NCBI RefSeq assembly: GCF_022410465.1
Contig: NZ_JAJSON010000023.1
Span: 62,001-126,000 of the forward strand
Source: Christiangramia crocea
Lineage (GTDB): Bacteria; Bacteroidota; Bacteroidia; Flavobacteriales; Flavobacteriaceae
Direction: 5' to 3'
DNA: 64,000 nucleotides
Positions within the stretch are counted from its first letter, which is position 1. Every line of letters begins with the position of its first letter. The notes beneath the pieces were generated by a model. It did no database searches. It worked only from the letters and a program-made list of their open reading frames with translations, and had not been told where the DNA came from. Shown in pieces: positions 36,403 to 45,402 of this stretch. Position numbers and translations under genes: made by a program.

Positions 36403-37875
36403 TTAATGATTCCTGTCTAAATTCATATGCAGTTTTTTAATCTCTGAAGGAACTTCCTTCTTATTAAATAACCCGAAAAAGAAAAATATTAATAATGAAA
36501 CCAAAGTTGGACCACCAATTTCAATTGCAAGCGAATGAACAGTAAATAATTTAAGAAGAACAAATGTGGTTAATCCACCCAAAATAGAGGCTATTGCGGC
36601 CTTTCCATCACTTTTGGCAAAAGCTGGCAAAAGACCTAAAATCATAGGTATGGCAATTGGTCCTAATAAGGCGGCGAACCAGGAAATTATAAGACCAAAA
36701 ACACCACCAAAATGACTAGAGTTTATCGCAGTTACAATCGTTAGAATGGTAAAACAGAGCGTGGTTATTCTGGCAAGGAGCAAACTCTTTTTACCTGAAA
36801 ATTTTCTGATTTTCGGAAAAATGACAGGCAAAATATCCCGACTTATAACTGCGGATACTGTGTTTGAATCTGAAGCAGTCATAGAAAGCGTATTTGCAAA
36901 TAGCGAGGCCAGAACAAGACCAACGAGGCCGTTAGGTAAAAATTCTCTTACCATAACGCCATAGGAAAGAGTGGGATCTGAAAGGTTTTTAAAAAATATA
37001 GGCGCAGCAAACATTGGGTAAAGTAAAATCAGTGGCCAGATAAAATAAAGCAGGGAAGATAGAATTGCTGCTTTTTTTGCAGTTTTCCCAGATGAAGATG
37101 AGATAAACCTGGTAGCAAGATTCCAGGTTCCTCCACTATAGCTAAAAAAGTTAATAATAAGAAGTACTATAGCAAAGACTACTGTATAGGGTTCGTTAAA
37201 AAAATTAGAGTGCTCAGGTGGTAATCTATCCCACATATTAAAGATCCCGTCAAAGCCATCGTCCAATTTTAAAATGATCATTACGAACATTGTCATGCCG
37301 GCCAGCAACTGAACTAAAAATTGCCCAAAATCGTTCCATACATCTGCCCACAGCCCCCCAATCGTGATGTAAATAAGGGAGACAGTACCCACAAGTAAAA
37401 TTCCAAAAGTAATTGATGCCCCGCTAAAAACATTCAGTAGAACCGCGATTGCAGCCAGTTTTCCGCCGGTATCAAAAATTTTTATAACCGCTCCGGACCA
37501 TGCAATAAGTTGTTGGGTAGTTAAATTATACCTTAACAGTAAATATTCAGTTGGTGACTGAATACCTGCATACAATCTAAGTCGTGACCATCTTGGAGCT
37601 ATATAAAAAGCTGCAATCATTGTAGCAATCCCCACAGTAAATGCCCACCAGACATATAAGGTAAACCCGTGAGTATAAGCTATCCCTGCATAGGCAACAA
37701 ACACGGCCCCACTATAGCCTGAAACGTGATGGGAAATCCCAGATAACCACCATGGCAATTTACCGCCTGCCGTATAAAAATCTGCTGAGTTTTTAACCCG
37801 AAAATAAGCCCAGCCGCCTATAGCCAGGAGCATTAAAAAATATATTGATAAGACAATCCAATCTAGTAATTGCAT
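36403..37875 (-). CDS. Sodium:solute symporter (SSS family)
   Basis: 490 residues and about 13 membrane helices. SSS features: SADFYTAGGKLPWWLSGIS in the first loop, FDTGGKLAAIAVLLN, SLIYITIGGLWADVWNDFGQ and SMTASDSNTVSAVISRDI. The sodium-binding Ser/Thr-rich helix near ANTLSMTASDSNT is intact. Its place between nagA and the esterase gene suggests it imports GlcNAc or a related amino sugar across the inner membrane (inference). Confidence 0.9.
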   Translation of the reverse strand: MQLLDWIVLSIYFLMLLAIGGWAYFRVKNSADFYTAGGKLPWWLSGISHHVSGYSGAVFVAYAGIAYTHGFTLYVWWAFTVGIATMIAAFYIAPRWSRLRLYAGIQSPTEYLLLRYNLTTQQLIAWSGAVIKIFDTGGKLAAIAVLLNVFSGASITFGILLVGTVSLIYITIGGLWADVWNDFGQFLVQLLAGMTMFVMIILKLDDGFDGIFNMWDRLPPEHSNFFNEPYTVVFAIVLLIINFFSYSGGTWNLATRFISSSSGKTAKKAAILSSLLYFIWPLILLYPMFAAPIFFKNLSDPTLSYGVMVREFLPNGLVGLVLASLFANTLSMTASDSNTVSAVISRDILPVIFPKIRKFSGKKSLLLARITTLCFTILTIVTAINSSHFGGVFGLIISWFAALLGPIAIPMILGLLPAFAKSDGKAAIASILGGLTTFVLLKLFTVHSLAIEIGGPTLVSLLIFFFFGLFNKKEVPSEIKKLHMNLDRNH

Positions 37876-37899
37876 AGTTTAAATAGAATTAGGAACCTA

Positions 37900-38751
37900 T
37901 TATATTTTAGAGTTTGAACTAATCAAATGCAGATAAGCTTGTGCATACCGGATACCAAGAATCCGCTGTGATTGCCCATTAAAATGAACATTATCTGATT
38001 TCGCCTTTAAGTCACCTGTATTTACAAGTGTCAAATTGGGATACTGATACGTGACCTCTTCAATTTTTTTGTTAATCATTTCCCATTTTTTTTCCTTATC
38101 TAATGAAAAAGATCCCAGTTCCCCACAAACAATTGGAAGGTTTTCTATTGTCGAGTAACTTCTGAAAAAATGAAACAAAGTCAATAATTTACCTTCATAT
38201 CCCGGTATTTTTTCGAGGAAAGCATCACTTTCACCCTGGTGCCATAAAATTCCTTTCAGGGTCCCTTTCTCCTGTGCTAGACGCAGTTTCTTTTTGAAGT
38301 TACTTAACAGATTAACTCCGTGGAATTCCTTATCGTTCAACCAATAGTCAACAGAACTTCCTCCCATTGCAACAGGTACAAGTGCGATTGTTATATCCTT
38401 ATCAACATTCTTTAGTAACTCATTGGCAAAGGATGTTCCCATATCTAACCCGGTTAATTCTGGTTGATATAAATGCAAGGGTTCCTTTGCTTCAATCCAT
38501 TCTCCCTTATGATTCAATGCTATAATCCTTGGGTTAGAGAGAGTGTCTTCCGGCTCTACTAATCCCCTTCCGGCCATATTAGATTGTCCTGCCATCATAA
38601 AAACCCACAGGTTTTCTTTTTCCGGAAAACTATCTACCTTCTTGATCTCCTTTGGAAAGTTCTTTGTCCTTTCGTCTGATTGCCCTTGAAGATCATGAAC
38701 CCAAACAGCAGTAAGTAAAAAAACGCTTAAAATAATTTTACTGAATTTCAT
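37900..38751 (-). CDS. Secreted SGNH carbohydrate esterase (sialate O-acetylesterase-like)
   Basis: 283 residues with a signal peptide (MKFSKIILSVFLLTAVWVHDLQ). The SASA/DUF303 signature is clear: FMMAGQSNMAGRG with the nucleophile Ser, VPVAMGGSSVDYWL, GILWHQGESDAFLEK and a C-terminal NVHFNGQSQRILG carrying the catalytic His. It probably removes O-acetyl groups from the glycan degraded by this locus. It starts 24 bp upstream of the symporter gene. Confidence 0.88.
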   Translation of the reverse strand: MKFSKIILSVFLLTAVWVHDLQGQSDERTKNFPKEIKKVDSFPEKENLWVFMMAGQSNMAGRGLVEPEDTLSNPRIIALNHKGEWIEAKEPLHLYQPELTGLDMGTSFANELLKNVDKDITIALVPVAMGGSSVDYWLNDKEFHGVNLLSNFKKKLRLAQEKGTLKGILWHQGESDAFLEKIPGYEGKLLTLFHFFRSYSTIENLPIVCGELGSFSLDKEKKWEMINKKIEEVTYQYPNLTLVNTGDLKAKSDNVHFNGQSQRILGIRYAQAYLHLISSNSKI

Positions 38752-38758
38752 TCACTCT

Positions 38759-40321
38759 CTATTTCAATTTCGCCAAGCGATTATATAAAACCTGGACGGG
38801 CTCTATTCTAATTTCATTTTGCTCTTCTATTTCAGCCTCATACAAAAAGCCTTTATTCAATTCAAAAAAACGTTTGTCTAATTCTTTTGCATCTTCAAAA
38901 ACAGCCTCCAGATCTTCCAATAATTTAGGAGCCTGTTCAGTTGAAAAATTGGGGGAGTTGTATTTTGATTCAATTATTTTAAAGTCTAGATAATGCATCC
39001 TTAAATCTGCCATTAATTTAAAGTGTGCAAATTCCTTTTTATTTCTACTGGGTTTTAACTGGACTAACTGATCCCTAATGACTGAAAACTCCTTTTGCAT
39101 CTGCTCAATACTTTCACTTTTTACCGGCTTCCCATTTTGAATTAACTCCATGGGTCTGGAAAAGAATTCCCATAGGATGTCCGCGTCTTCTTTACCTAAA
39201 CCAAATCTTTTTCTGGCATATTCCTGGACAAAAGTCTCGGGATCGATAGGATCGGTAGAATTTAAGGCTTCCGCAAAACTTGCCATCAATATTCGGAAAC
39301 CTGACAAAGGATAAGTATTCCTGATTTGCACCATATCTATAACATCGTAGCCCACATCCCAGGTAAACCCGTATACACCACTGGTTGACCAGGAGGTCAT
39401 AATCATACCTTCATAATTGGATTTACGTGCATAAGGAATAAATTCCTTTTGATTTTTAAAATGAACCGGCCAGTTAGTACCATACCAATTGTCCGGGTGG
39501 CTTCGTAAAGCCGGTGCTCCCCAAAAAGAAAAGCCTAATTCCTGCAGGGAGGCTATATCTCCAAAATGATTTATTTTCCATCCATAGTTCCAATCTACGA
39601 ATATTGTTTCTTCAGGTAGTTGTTCAGCAGCTTCAGGATATTTCAGAATAATATCCGCCCACATAACCGGTTTTTTTCCTAAATCGATTACGATTTGTGC
39701 TATAGTTTTCATATAGTCTACAAATAATTTAGATTTCCCCTCTTCTTCTACCTTTTTTTGACACTCCTCACAATGTCCTAAGAGGTATGTTTCATCTCCT
39801 CCTATATGGATATATTCAGAATTATGCAAAGCTGCTAAATCTGTAAACAAATCTTTAAAAAGAGAGGTGCTTTCGTCAATCTCCATGGGACAAAGCTGAG
39901 AGATATCCTTTCGATCTTCTTTTAAAAAACTATAGCGCGGATTTCTTAATATATATTCAACATGTCCTAAGCTTTGCTGCAAGGGAATTACCTGTATATC
40001 CAGACTTTCACAGTAAGAAATGAAATCTTTAATTTCTTCCCGGGTATATGAATATTCATTAGATATGGTAGCATGCTTATTAAAAGGGTAAGTCCCCTCC
40101 CACTCCATTACTAATGTATTCAATCCCAAACTGGATAATTCCCTGGCAAACTCCTTAAGAGCCTTTGGCGTCATTACTTGAATTCGTAAATCTAAATGAA
40201 AGCCCTTTACTTTGAATTCTTCATTATCTTTTTCAGTTGAGTATTGTGCAAAACCTTGCAATGCAAGTATTGAAAAAACACCTATCAATAAAAAAGTTTT
40301 TATTCTATATAAGATTTTCAT
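38759..40321 (-). CDS. GH20-like glycoside hydrolase, hexosaminidase D type
   Basis: 520 residues with signal peptide MKILYRIKTFLLIGVFSILA. Unlike the other GH20 of the locus it lacks the N-terminal GH20b domain and begins directly with the barrel (KGFHLDLRIQVMTPKAL). The catalytic pair is in YIHIGGDETYLLGHC, followed by a Cys-containing insertion ECQKKVEEE; later segments are VDWNYGWKINHFGD and MIMTSWSTSGVYGF. A helical C-terminal domain follows. Likely another hexosaminidase acting on a different linkage or end. Confidence 0.85.
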   Translation of the reverse strand: MKILYRIKTFLLIGVFSILALQGFAQYSTEKDNEEFKVKGFHLDLRIQVMTPKALKEFARELSSLGLNTLVMEWEGTYPFNKHATISNEYSYTREEIKDFISYCESLDIQVIPLQQSLGHVEYILRNPRYSFLKEDRKDISQLCPMEIDESTSLFKDLFTDLAALHNSEYIHIGGDETYLLGHCEECQKKVEEEGKSKLFVDYMKTIAQIVIDLGKKPVMWADIILKYPEAAEQLPEETIFVDWNYGWKINHFGDIASLQELGFSFWGAPALRSHPDNWYGTNWPVHFKNQKEFIPYARKSNYEGMIMTSWSTSGVYGFTWDVGYDVIDMVQIRNTYPLSGFRILMASFAEALNSTDPIDPETFVQEYARKRFGLGKEDADILWEFFSRPMELIQNGKPVKSESIEQMQKEFSVIRDQLVQLKPSRNKKEFAHFKLMADLRMHYLDFKIIESKYNSPNFSTEQAPKLLEDLEAVFEDAKELDKRFFELNKGFLYEAEIEEQNEIRIEPVQVLYNRLAKLK

Positions 40322-40331
40322 AAACTAAATA

Positions 40332-42257
40332 TTATCGTAAAACATTAAATTCCTTTTCTGATCTTTTACCAAAGGCAGCAACGTCTTTCGTCCCTGGGTT
40401 TTTTACTAATAAAAAAATATCCTTACCCGCATCAGTGAATTTTACCCCCGCACCTGTCTTTTTTGAAGAGTACTCCATTTGTAAGTCTATATAATTCGGG
40501 GCTATCACAAGAATTGAATGGACTACTCCATCCCCTTTAAACTTATATGAAGCCATGGGCGCGACAACATTTTCAGCTTTTTTACTTATTAAACCACTTC
40601 TGACTTCAACTTTCTCATATAAATCCCTGTTTGGAACTATTATCTTAAAGCTTTCATCTTTCCCTTGCCCGGATAAGGTTTTTTCATTTTCATTTATATG
40701 AACCTCAGGAAAATGTAATAACAATTCAAAATCATGTTCGTCTTCCGACTCAAAGCAGTCATGTAAGATAAAATACTTATCATCAACCAGAGCTACATTT
40801 CTATTCCATTGCACCCTGGAATTAACTTCTTCAAACCTTGGAGAAGTCATATAGCAAGCCTTAAATAGTTCTGTTTCCTCCAGATCTCTTATATGATTAC
40901 CGGTTGTTCTTTTGGAGGTCCAAAGTACGTCAGTGGAAGTTTCAATATCAGTTTTTCCATCTATTAGAACCGTATTATGTGCTTCTGAAGTACGATACCA
41001 TGTGACCAATTTTGGGTCATCATAATTGCAAACTCCACTATCTATTACAATTGGAGTGCCGTTATACCAGAGTGTAAAGCCTAACCTTCCGGCATGGGCA
41101 TGAGCTCCAATCGTTTTTGCAGGATTTGCCGTGACATACCATTTTTCATTAGGCTTTTCAGAGCGTAAAACCGCCAACTGGGTCTCTGGCAAAAATGCTG
41201 TTGCACTTCCTTTGAGTGGACTACTAAGAATATCTTCTAAAACGGCTATGCTAGAACCAACCGGCATTTCGTAGGAATCATTTATAGGAGGCATAGTATT
41301 ATCAGGTTGGGCAACCGTTTTAATAAAAGCACCCATTTGCTTTAACTTAGGCTTTAAATTTTCAGGAGCATTGAACTCATTGTTCATACTGAACAAATAC
41401 ATATCCCTAAAGATATGGGTCTCGAATGGATAATATCCAAACATTTGCTCCACATTTCCGCCGTCCTTATAAAATGCTTTATTTAGATGATGTGTTAGAA
41501 TTGTAATTCCTGTTTCCTTAAGTTCACCAGCTTGTTTAAAATGAGGAAAAAATACTCCTAAATAGAGCATTGCCAGACCTCCATGTGCCTGATGATTAAA
41601 TTCATTAAGCTTTTGTTTTCCAAACCACGTTAAAAGTACTTGCCCGTGATCTTTAAGGGAGTTTTCAATTAGATCTTTTTCCTGCTTATTTATTTTATTC
41701 TCAGTAAGATATAAACACCAGGTCCAATGTATGACCCTCCAGGCCGCCTGCATATCCCGCCAGTTATAATTTTTGGTTTGGGCATCGGGGGTAAGCGGGT
41801 TATCCTTAATCCATTTAGAAATATACTTCATCATGGTTTTTAAATAGGAACTATCCCCGGTTAAATAGAACATCCTCGCAAAAGAAGGAAGAAAATAAAA
41901 CCTGTTTAGCCAAACACTTTTCTCTACCTGAGTATCTTCATAAACATCCCAGCCAATATTTACACCATACTCTTCTTCAATTAGTCCTTTATTAATTTTT
42001 GCTACAATTTCTTCGTCAACCTCCGTTTTGAGAAGTTCCATATGAACTAATTTACCACCCTGGTCCTTTGGTATCAATTCACCAATATTATATTTCTTCA
42101 AATACTTAATAAAGGGAAATTGTTTTTTAATTTCCGGGTTACTGATTGCAGAAGGACTATCTATACCTAAATGCTTTGCTAAAATTGGATTAATACAAAG
42201 TAGACCCAGTCCACCACCGGCAAGCAATTTTATTAGTTCCCTTCTATCCTTAATCAT
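40332..42257 (-). CDS. Heparinase II/III family polysaccharide lyase
   Basis: 641 residues from ATG 42257; earlier in-frame ATGs at 42272 and 42293 are possible but overlap nagB more. The N-terminus MIKDRRELIKLLAGGGLGLL looks like a twin-arginine signal. An alpha/alpha toroid (FNHQAHGGLAMLYLGVFFP, GYYPFETHIFRDMYLF) is followed by the beta-sandwich with TWYRTSEAHNTVLIDGK. Heparinase II/III enzymes cleave uronic-acid polysaccharides by beta-elimination. The gene overlaps nagB by 8 bp. The exact PL family cannot be set by eye. Confidence 0.85.
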   Translation of the reverse strand: MIKDRRELIKLLAGGGLGLLCINPILAKHLGIDSPSAISNPEIKKQFPFIKYLKKYNIGELIPKDQGGKLVHMELLKTEVDEEIVAKINKGLIEEEYGVNIGWDVYEDTQVEKSVWLNRFYFLPSFARMFYLTGDSSYLKTMMKYISKWIKDNPLTPDAQTKNYNWRDMQAAWRVIHWTWCLYLTENKINKQEKDLIENSLKDHGQVLLTWFGKQKLNEFNHQAHGGLAMLYLGVFFPHFKQAGELKETGITILTHHLNKAFYKDGGNVEQMFGYYPFETHIFRDMYLFSMNNEFNAPENLKPKLKQMGAFIKTVAQPDNTMPPINDSYEMPVGSSIAVLEDILSSPLKGSATAFLPETQLAVLRSEKPNEKWYVTANPAKTIGAHAHAGRLGFTLWYNGTPIVIDSGVCNYDDPKLVTWYRTSEAHNTVLIDGKTDIETSTDVLWTSKRTTGNHIRDLEETELFKACYMTSPRFEEVNSRVQWNRNVALVDDKYFILHDCFESEDEHDFELLLHFPEVHINENEKTLSGQGKDESFKIIVPNRDLYEKVEVRSGLISKKAENVVAPMASYKFKGDGVVHSILVIAPNYIDLQMEYSSKKTGAGVKFTDAGKDIFLLVKNPGTKDVAAFGKRSEKEFNVLR

Positions 42258-43029
42258 CGCTACCGGAGACATTTTGAAAGGCTGCGTTATCAAAGTAAAA
42301 TTTACATTGTGGGTGTTTTCTTAGAATAGACGCCGGACAAGTCTCAGATATAGGACCGGTAAGGGTTCTATTCACTGCATCAGCTTTATTTTCGCCTATT
42401 ACTATACAAAACAAATTCTTTCCAGCCATTAAAGTAGGGACAGTTAATGTAATTGCCTTTTTAGGAACTTTACTCAGGTCTTCAAAACAATCATCATTTA
42501 CCTGTTGTTTTCTGCATAAATCATCTAATTCAACAGTTTTTATCACCTTTGAATCCTGAAAATCTGCCACAGGAGGATCATTAAATGCGATATGTCCATT
42601 TTCACCAATTCCCAGACAAACTATATCAATTGGTCCTTGATTAATCAATTTGGAATATCTTTCAATTTCCTGATGAACCGGAATATTGGGATTAATTGTA
42701 TAAACTTCTTTTATATCCACCTTCGAAAAAAGATGCTCCTCAAGATATTTAGAAAATAATTGTGGAGCATCTGTTGGCAAATCCAGGTATTCGTCCATAT
42801 TGAAAGCAACAATTCTATTCCAGTTAATCTCCGATGATTTTGACAGATACGCTAACATCGTATCCTGAGAAGGAGCTGCTGCAAAAATAATCCGAATGGT
42901 TCCCTGCTTTTCCTGTAATTTCAGGATACATTTCTCTATTGCCTTCCCGGCGGCTTCACCTGTTATTTTTTTTGTAGGAAAGACATTTACATCTTTCATT
43001 AAATCTAACATTTGCTTCATATCTTTCAT
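42250..43029 (-). CDS. nagB: Glucosamine-6-phosphate deaminase-like protein
   Basis: 259 residues from ATG 43029; the longer frame starts at TTG. Isomerising deamination of glucosamine-6-phosphate to fructose-6-phosphate is expected. The catalytic-base region is AFNMDEYLDLP. In the second motif E. coli NagB has GNDGHIAFNEP, while this protein has GENGHIAFNDPP: the Asp of the Asp-His-Glu triad is Asn here and the Glu is Asp. Such forms are common in Bacteroidetes paralogues, so activity or substrate may differ. A small hairpin (about 43090-43116) precedes the gene in the 111-bp gap. Confidence 0.85.
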   Translation of the reverse strand: MKDMKQMLDLMKDVNVFPTKKITGEAAGKAIEKCILKLQEKQGTIRIIFAAAPSQDTMLAYLSKSSEINWNRIVAFNMDEYLDLPTDAPQLFSKYLEEHLFSKVDIKEVYTINPNIPVHQEIERYSKLINQGPIDIVCLGIGENGHIAFNDPPVADFQDSKVIKTVELDDLCRKQQVNDDCFEDLSKVPKKAITLTVPTLMAGKNLFCIVIGENKADAVNRTLTGPISETCPASILRKHPQCKFYFDNAAFQNVSGSDD

Positions 43030-43140
43030 ACAGCAGATTAAATAATATGCTATTAATTTTGTAGGCAACTCCCTTCCATGAAGATCTCAAATATCATTTC
43101 TTATGGAAAGAAATATTGCAATAACTATAATATTGGGGTT

Positions 43141-43887
43141 TTAGTAGATCTCTACATGATCTATAATCATTTCGGCCTCCTGATTATCTGTAGGCTTTTT
43201 ACCTCTGAATAACCAAAGGTTTATTTTAAGGCGTTCATCACTATCTGGTGGAATATCACTACCGGTATAAGTCCAGGTATTGATAATATCTTCAGTTTCC
43301 GGTTCCAGGGTAAACCCTCTGAAACTACCAAACTCGATCTTATCTGGTTGCCAATTAAAGAAATGGGTTGACTGGTCTGAATTTAATTCCAGGTCATACC
43401 TTACCTTATTCCCAGCCAAATAAGATGGCTGCACTGCAAATTGAGAATCAAGTTTTTCAGGATCAGACCATCTGGAAAATTCTATGTCAATTTCTTCTTC
43501 ATCATTCTTATAAGTAAAAAGACCTCCTACTACATTTGGGTCCAGTTGATCCACCCTGTTTGCCACGTAAAAAACATATTTATTATGACCATAGGATCGC
43601 CTCAGGGTTACACCTGCACAATACCAGAGACCGCCTTTTTGAACGATTTTGAGATGTAAGCGCCCCTTTTCGTCCACCCATACATTATCCTCAGAATCTG
43701 AGAAATAATTAGGTCCTGGTCCCTGCTTTCCAGCACCTGAGGTTCTAACCACCCATTCATAACCAGAAAAATTAATTATGCGGGTAGTAGTTTCAACGGG
43801 TATTTCATCTGCTTCCTGAGATTGACTACATGCAACCATCAAAATAAGAATACCCGTTAAAACACCATGTATTAACTTTTGCTTCAT
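43141..43887 (-). CDS. GH16-like secreted lipoprotein
   Basis: 248 residues from ATG 43887 (an ATG at 43905 would add six residues). Lipoprotein signal MKQKLIHGVLTGILILMVAC. The body is a concanavalin-like jelly roll: LWYCAGVTLRRSYGHNKYVF, GLFTYKNDEEEIDIEFSRW and FFNWQPDKIEFGSFRG. EIDIE fits the GH16 catalytic pattern E-x-D-x-E. This may be an endo-acting surface hydrolase that opens the polymer before import; the linkage is unknown. Confidence 0.8.
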   Translation of the reverse strand: MKQKLIHGVLTGILILMVACSQSQEADEIPVETTTRIINFSGYEWVVRTSGAGKQGPGPNYFSDSEDNVWVDEKGRLHLKIVQKGGLWYCAGVTLRRSYGHNKYVFYVANRVDQLDPNVVGGLFTYKNDEEEIDIEFSRWSDPEKLDSQFAVQPSYLAGNKVRYDLELNSDQSTHFFNWQPDKIEFGSFRGFTLEPETEDIINTWTYTGSDIPPDSDERLKINLWLFRGKKPTDNQEAEMIIDHVEIY

Positions 43888-43919
43888 ACTAAATTTGAAA
43901 TACATCCTAACTCTTTGGT

Positions 43920-45359
43920 CTATTCTATAGTAATTAGCACATCAAAAGGTTCAAGGTTTGAGCCCGCACGATCTCTAGCTGAAAGGACAACTTTATCCTC
44001 AGTTCCCGATCCATCGTTTATGTATAAAAGGTTCATAACCTTAACATCCTGTTGTGTAAATCTGTCTCCTACCTGCAGAATATCCGCTCCTCTTATTAAC
44101 CATCCGTGTTGAGGTGTTTCTTCAACCTCAAATATGATGTCTTCAGCTGCTGCTCCAGAAACTTCAAGAACACTATTGCTAAAGGCATAAGCCTCACCGC
44201 TTCCTACTGCAAATCCTGTATTTGTAACAAATTCCAGGAAATTGTCTCCGGAAGCAATCGTAGCAATAAGCATAGGCATGTTAAAATCTGAATTCTCCTT
44301 TGAAGCAAACTCATCAGTTTCATCAGTTCCAGCCTCTCCATCCAACATCAAACTAACACGTTGTTTTCCCTGAAGATCATTGAAATAATCGGTGATGTTA
44401 AACTCAAAAGTATTTATCTTGGAAGTAGTCAGACTAGCTATGGGTGCCTCATTCTCGTCGGGTAAAGTCGCGTTATCAAAAGTTAAACTTGTCTCTTCCC
44501 ATAAGGTATCATTTACTGAATATAAATCCAGACTTACCCCTTTAGCCCTGGTATATTTTACTGCTATTTCCAGTTTCATATCGGTTATCACCCCTTCTTC
44601 ATCAAAATCCTTAAGGTCGAACATGAGAAAAGATTTTCTGTCATAGCTACCATCTCCGGTAACATTCTTAACTTTTAAAAGAGGATCATTACCAAAATTA
44701 TTTCCCGATTGACTTCCTCCATTTATATAAGTATCATGAAGAGGGAAAATAGTATCTGTTTTAACAGATGGATCCGGAGGTGCTAAATCACCCACAGGTG
44801 CAGAAAAATAGACAATAGACGACACTACATGCATTGCACCATTAGATGGCTCTAAATTGGAAGTTACTATAGTCCATTGTTTGTTTGCTCCTTCGTTTAC
44901 AATACCCTGAAAATTGCTATTATGTGATAAGAACATAGTTTGTCCGTTCTCCGTTTCATAAGCTATCGGGTTATTACTTTCCATAAGCTCCGGATCTGTG
45001 AATAACACAACATCGTTTACTATGTGGTATTTTAATGCATTACGCAAAATGGGCACCGGCACCTCATCCAGACTATTATAAGAATTGGCGTTAAGGTACT
45101 CAGTAAATGCATTATTAGTGGGTGCTATAAATGTCTTTGCCGAACCTGTCTCATAAAAATCTACAAGATCAGCACTTTTTATTGCCTGCTCAAGCATCAC
45201 TAAAGAGTCGTGGCTCTGAATATATTCCCAGGCGGTAACTCCTAATTCTCCTGTGATACCGGATTTTTGATATTCAAAATCTTCCTGAATTTCACAACTG
45301 TAAAATATGCCTAAGCAAATTCCAATTAATGAAAATGTTATAATCTTAGTATTTTTCAT
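43920..45359 (-). CDS. Surface glycan-binding lipoprotein: FAS1, DNRLRE/CBM96-like and CSPG-like domains
   Basis: 479 residues, lipoprotein signal MKNTKIITFSLIGICLGIFYSC. Residues about 40-190 look like a fasciclin domain (KTFIAPTNNAFTEYL, LRNALKYHIVNDVVL, NGAMHVVSSIVYF). Residues about 200-365 match the DNRLRE/CBM96 pattern (DTYINGGSQSGNNFGNDPLL, RKSFLMFDLKDF). The C-terminal approximately 100 residues resemble a CSPG/cadherin-like repeat (ETPQHGWLIRG, FTQQDVKVMNLLYINDGSG). It follows susD, the usual place of a surface glycan-binding protein. The combination is unusual. Confidence 0.75.
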   Translation of the reverse strand: MKNTKIITFSLIGICLGIFYSCEIQEDFEYQKSGITGELGVTAWEYIQSHDSLVMLEQAIKSADLVDFYETGSAKTFIAPTNNAFTEYLNANSYNSLDEVPVPILRNALKYHIVNDVVLFTDPELMESNNPIAYETENGQTMFLSHNSNFQGIVNEGANKQWTIVTSNLEPSNGAMHVVSSIVYFSAPVGDLAPPDPSVKTDTIFPLHDTYINGGSQSGNNFGNDPLLKVKNVTGDGSYDRKSFLMFDLKDFDEEGVITDMKLEIAVKYTRAKGVSLDLYSVNDTLWEETSLTFDNATLPDENEAPIASLTTSKINTFEFNITDYFNDLQGKQRVSLMLDGEAGTDETDEFASKENSDFNMPMLIATIASGDNFLEFVTNTGFAVGSGEAYAFSNSVLEVSGAAAEDIIFEVEETPQHGWLIRGADILQVGDRFTQQDVKVMNLLYINDGSGTEDKVVLSARDRAGSNLEPFDVLITIE

Positions 45360-45402
45360 CCTTTTTAATTTTTAATTGAACTCTCTGCAACCTTAACGGT
45401 CT

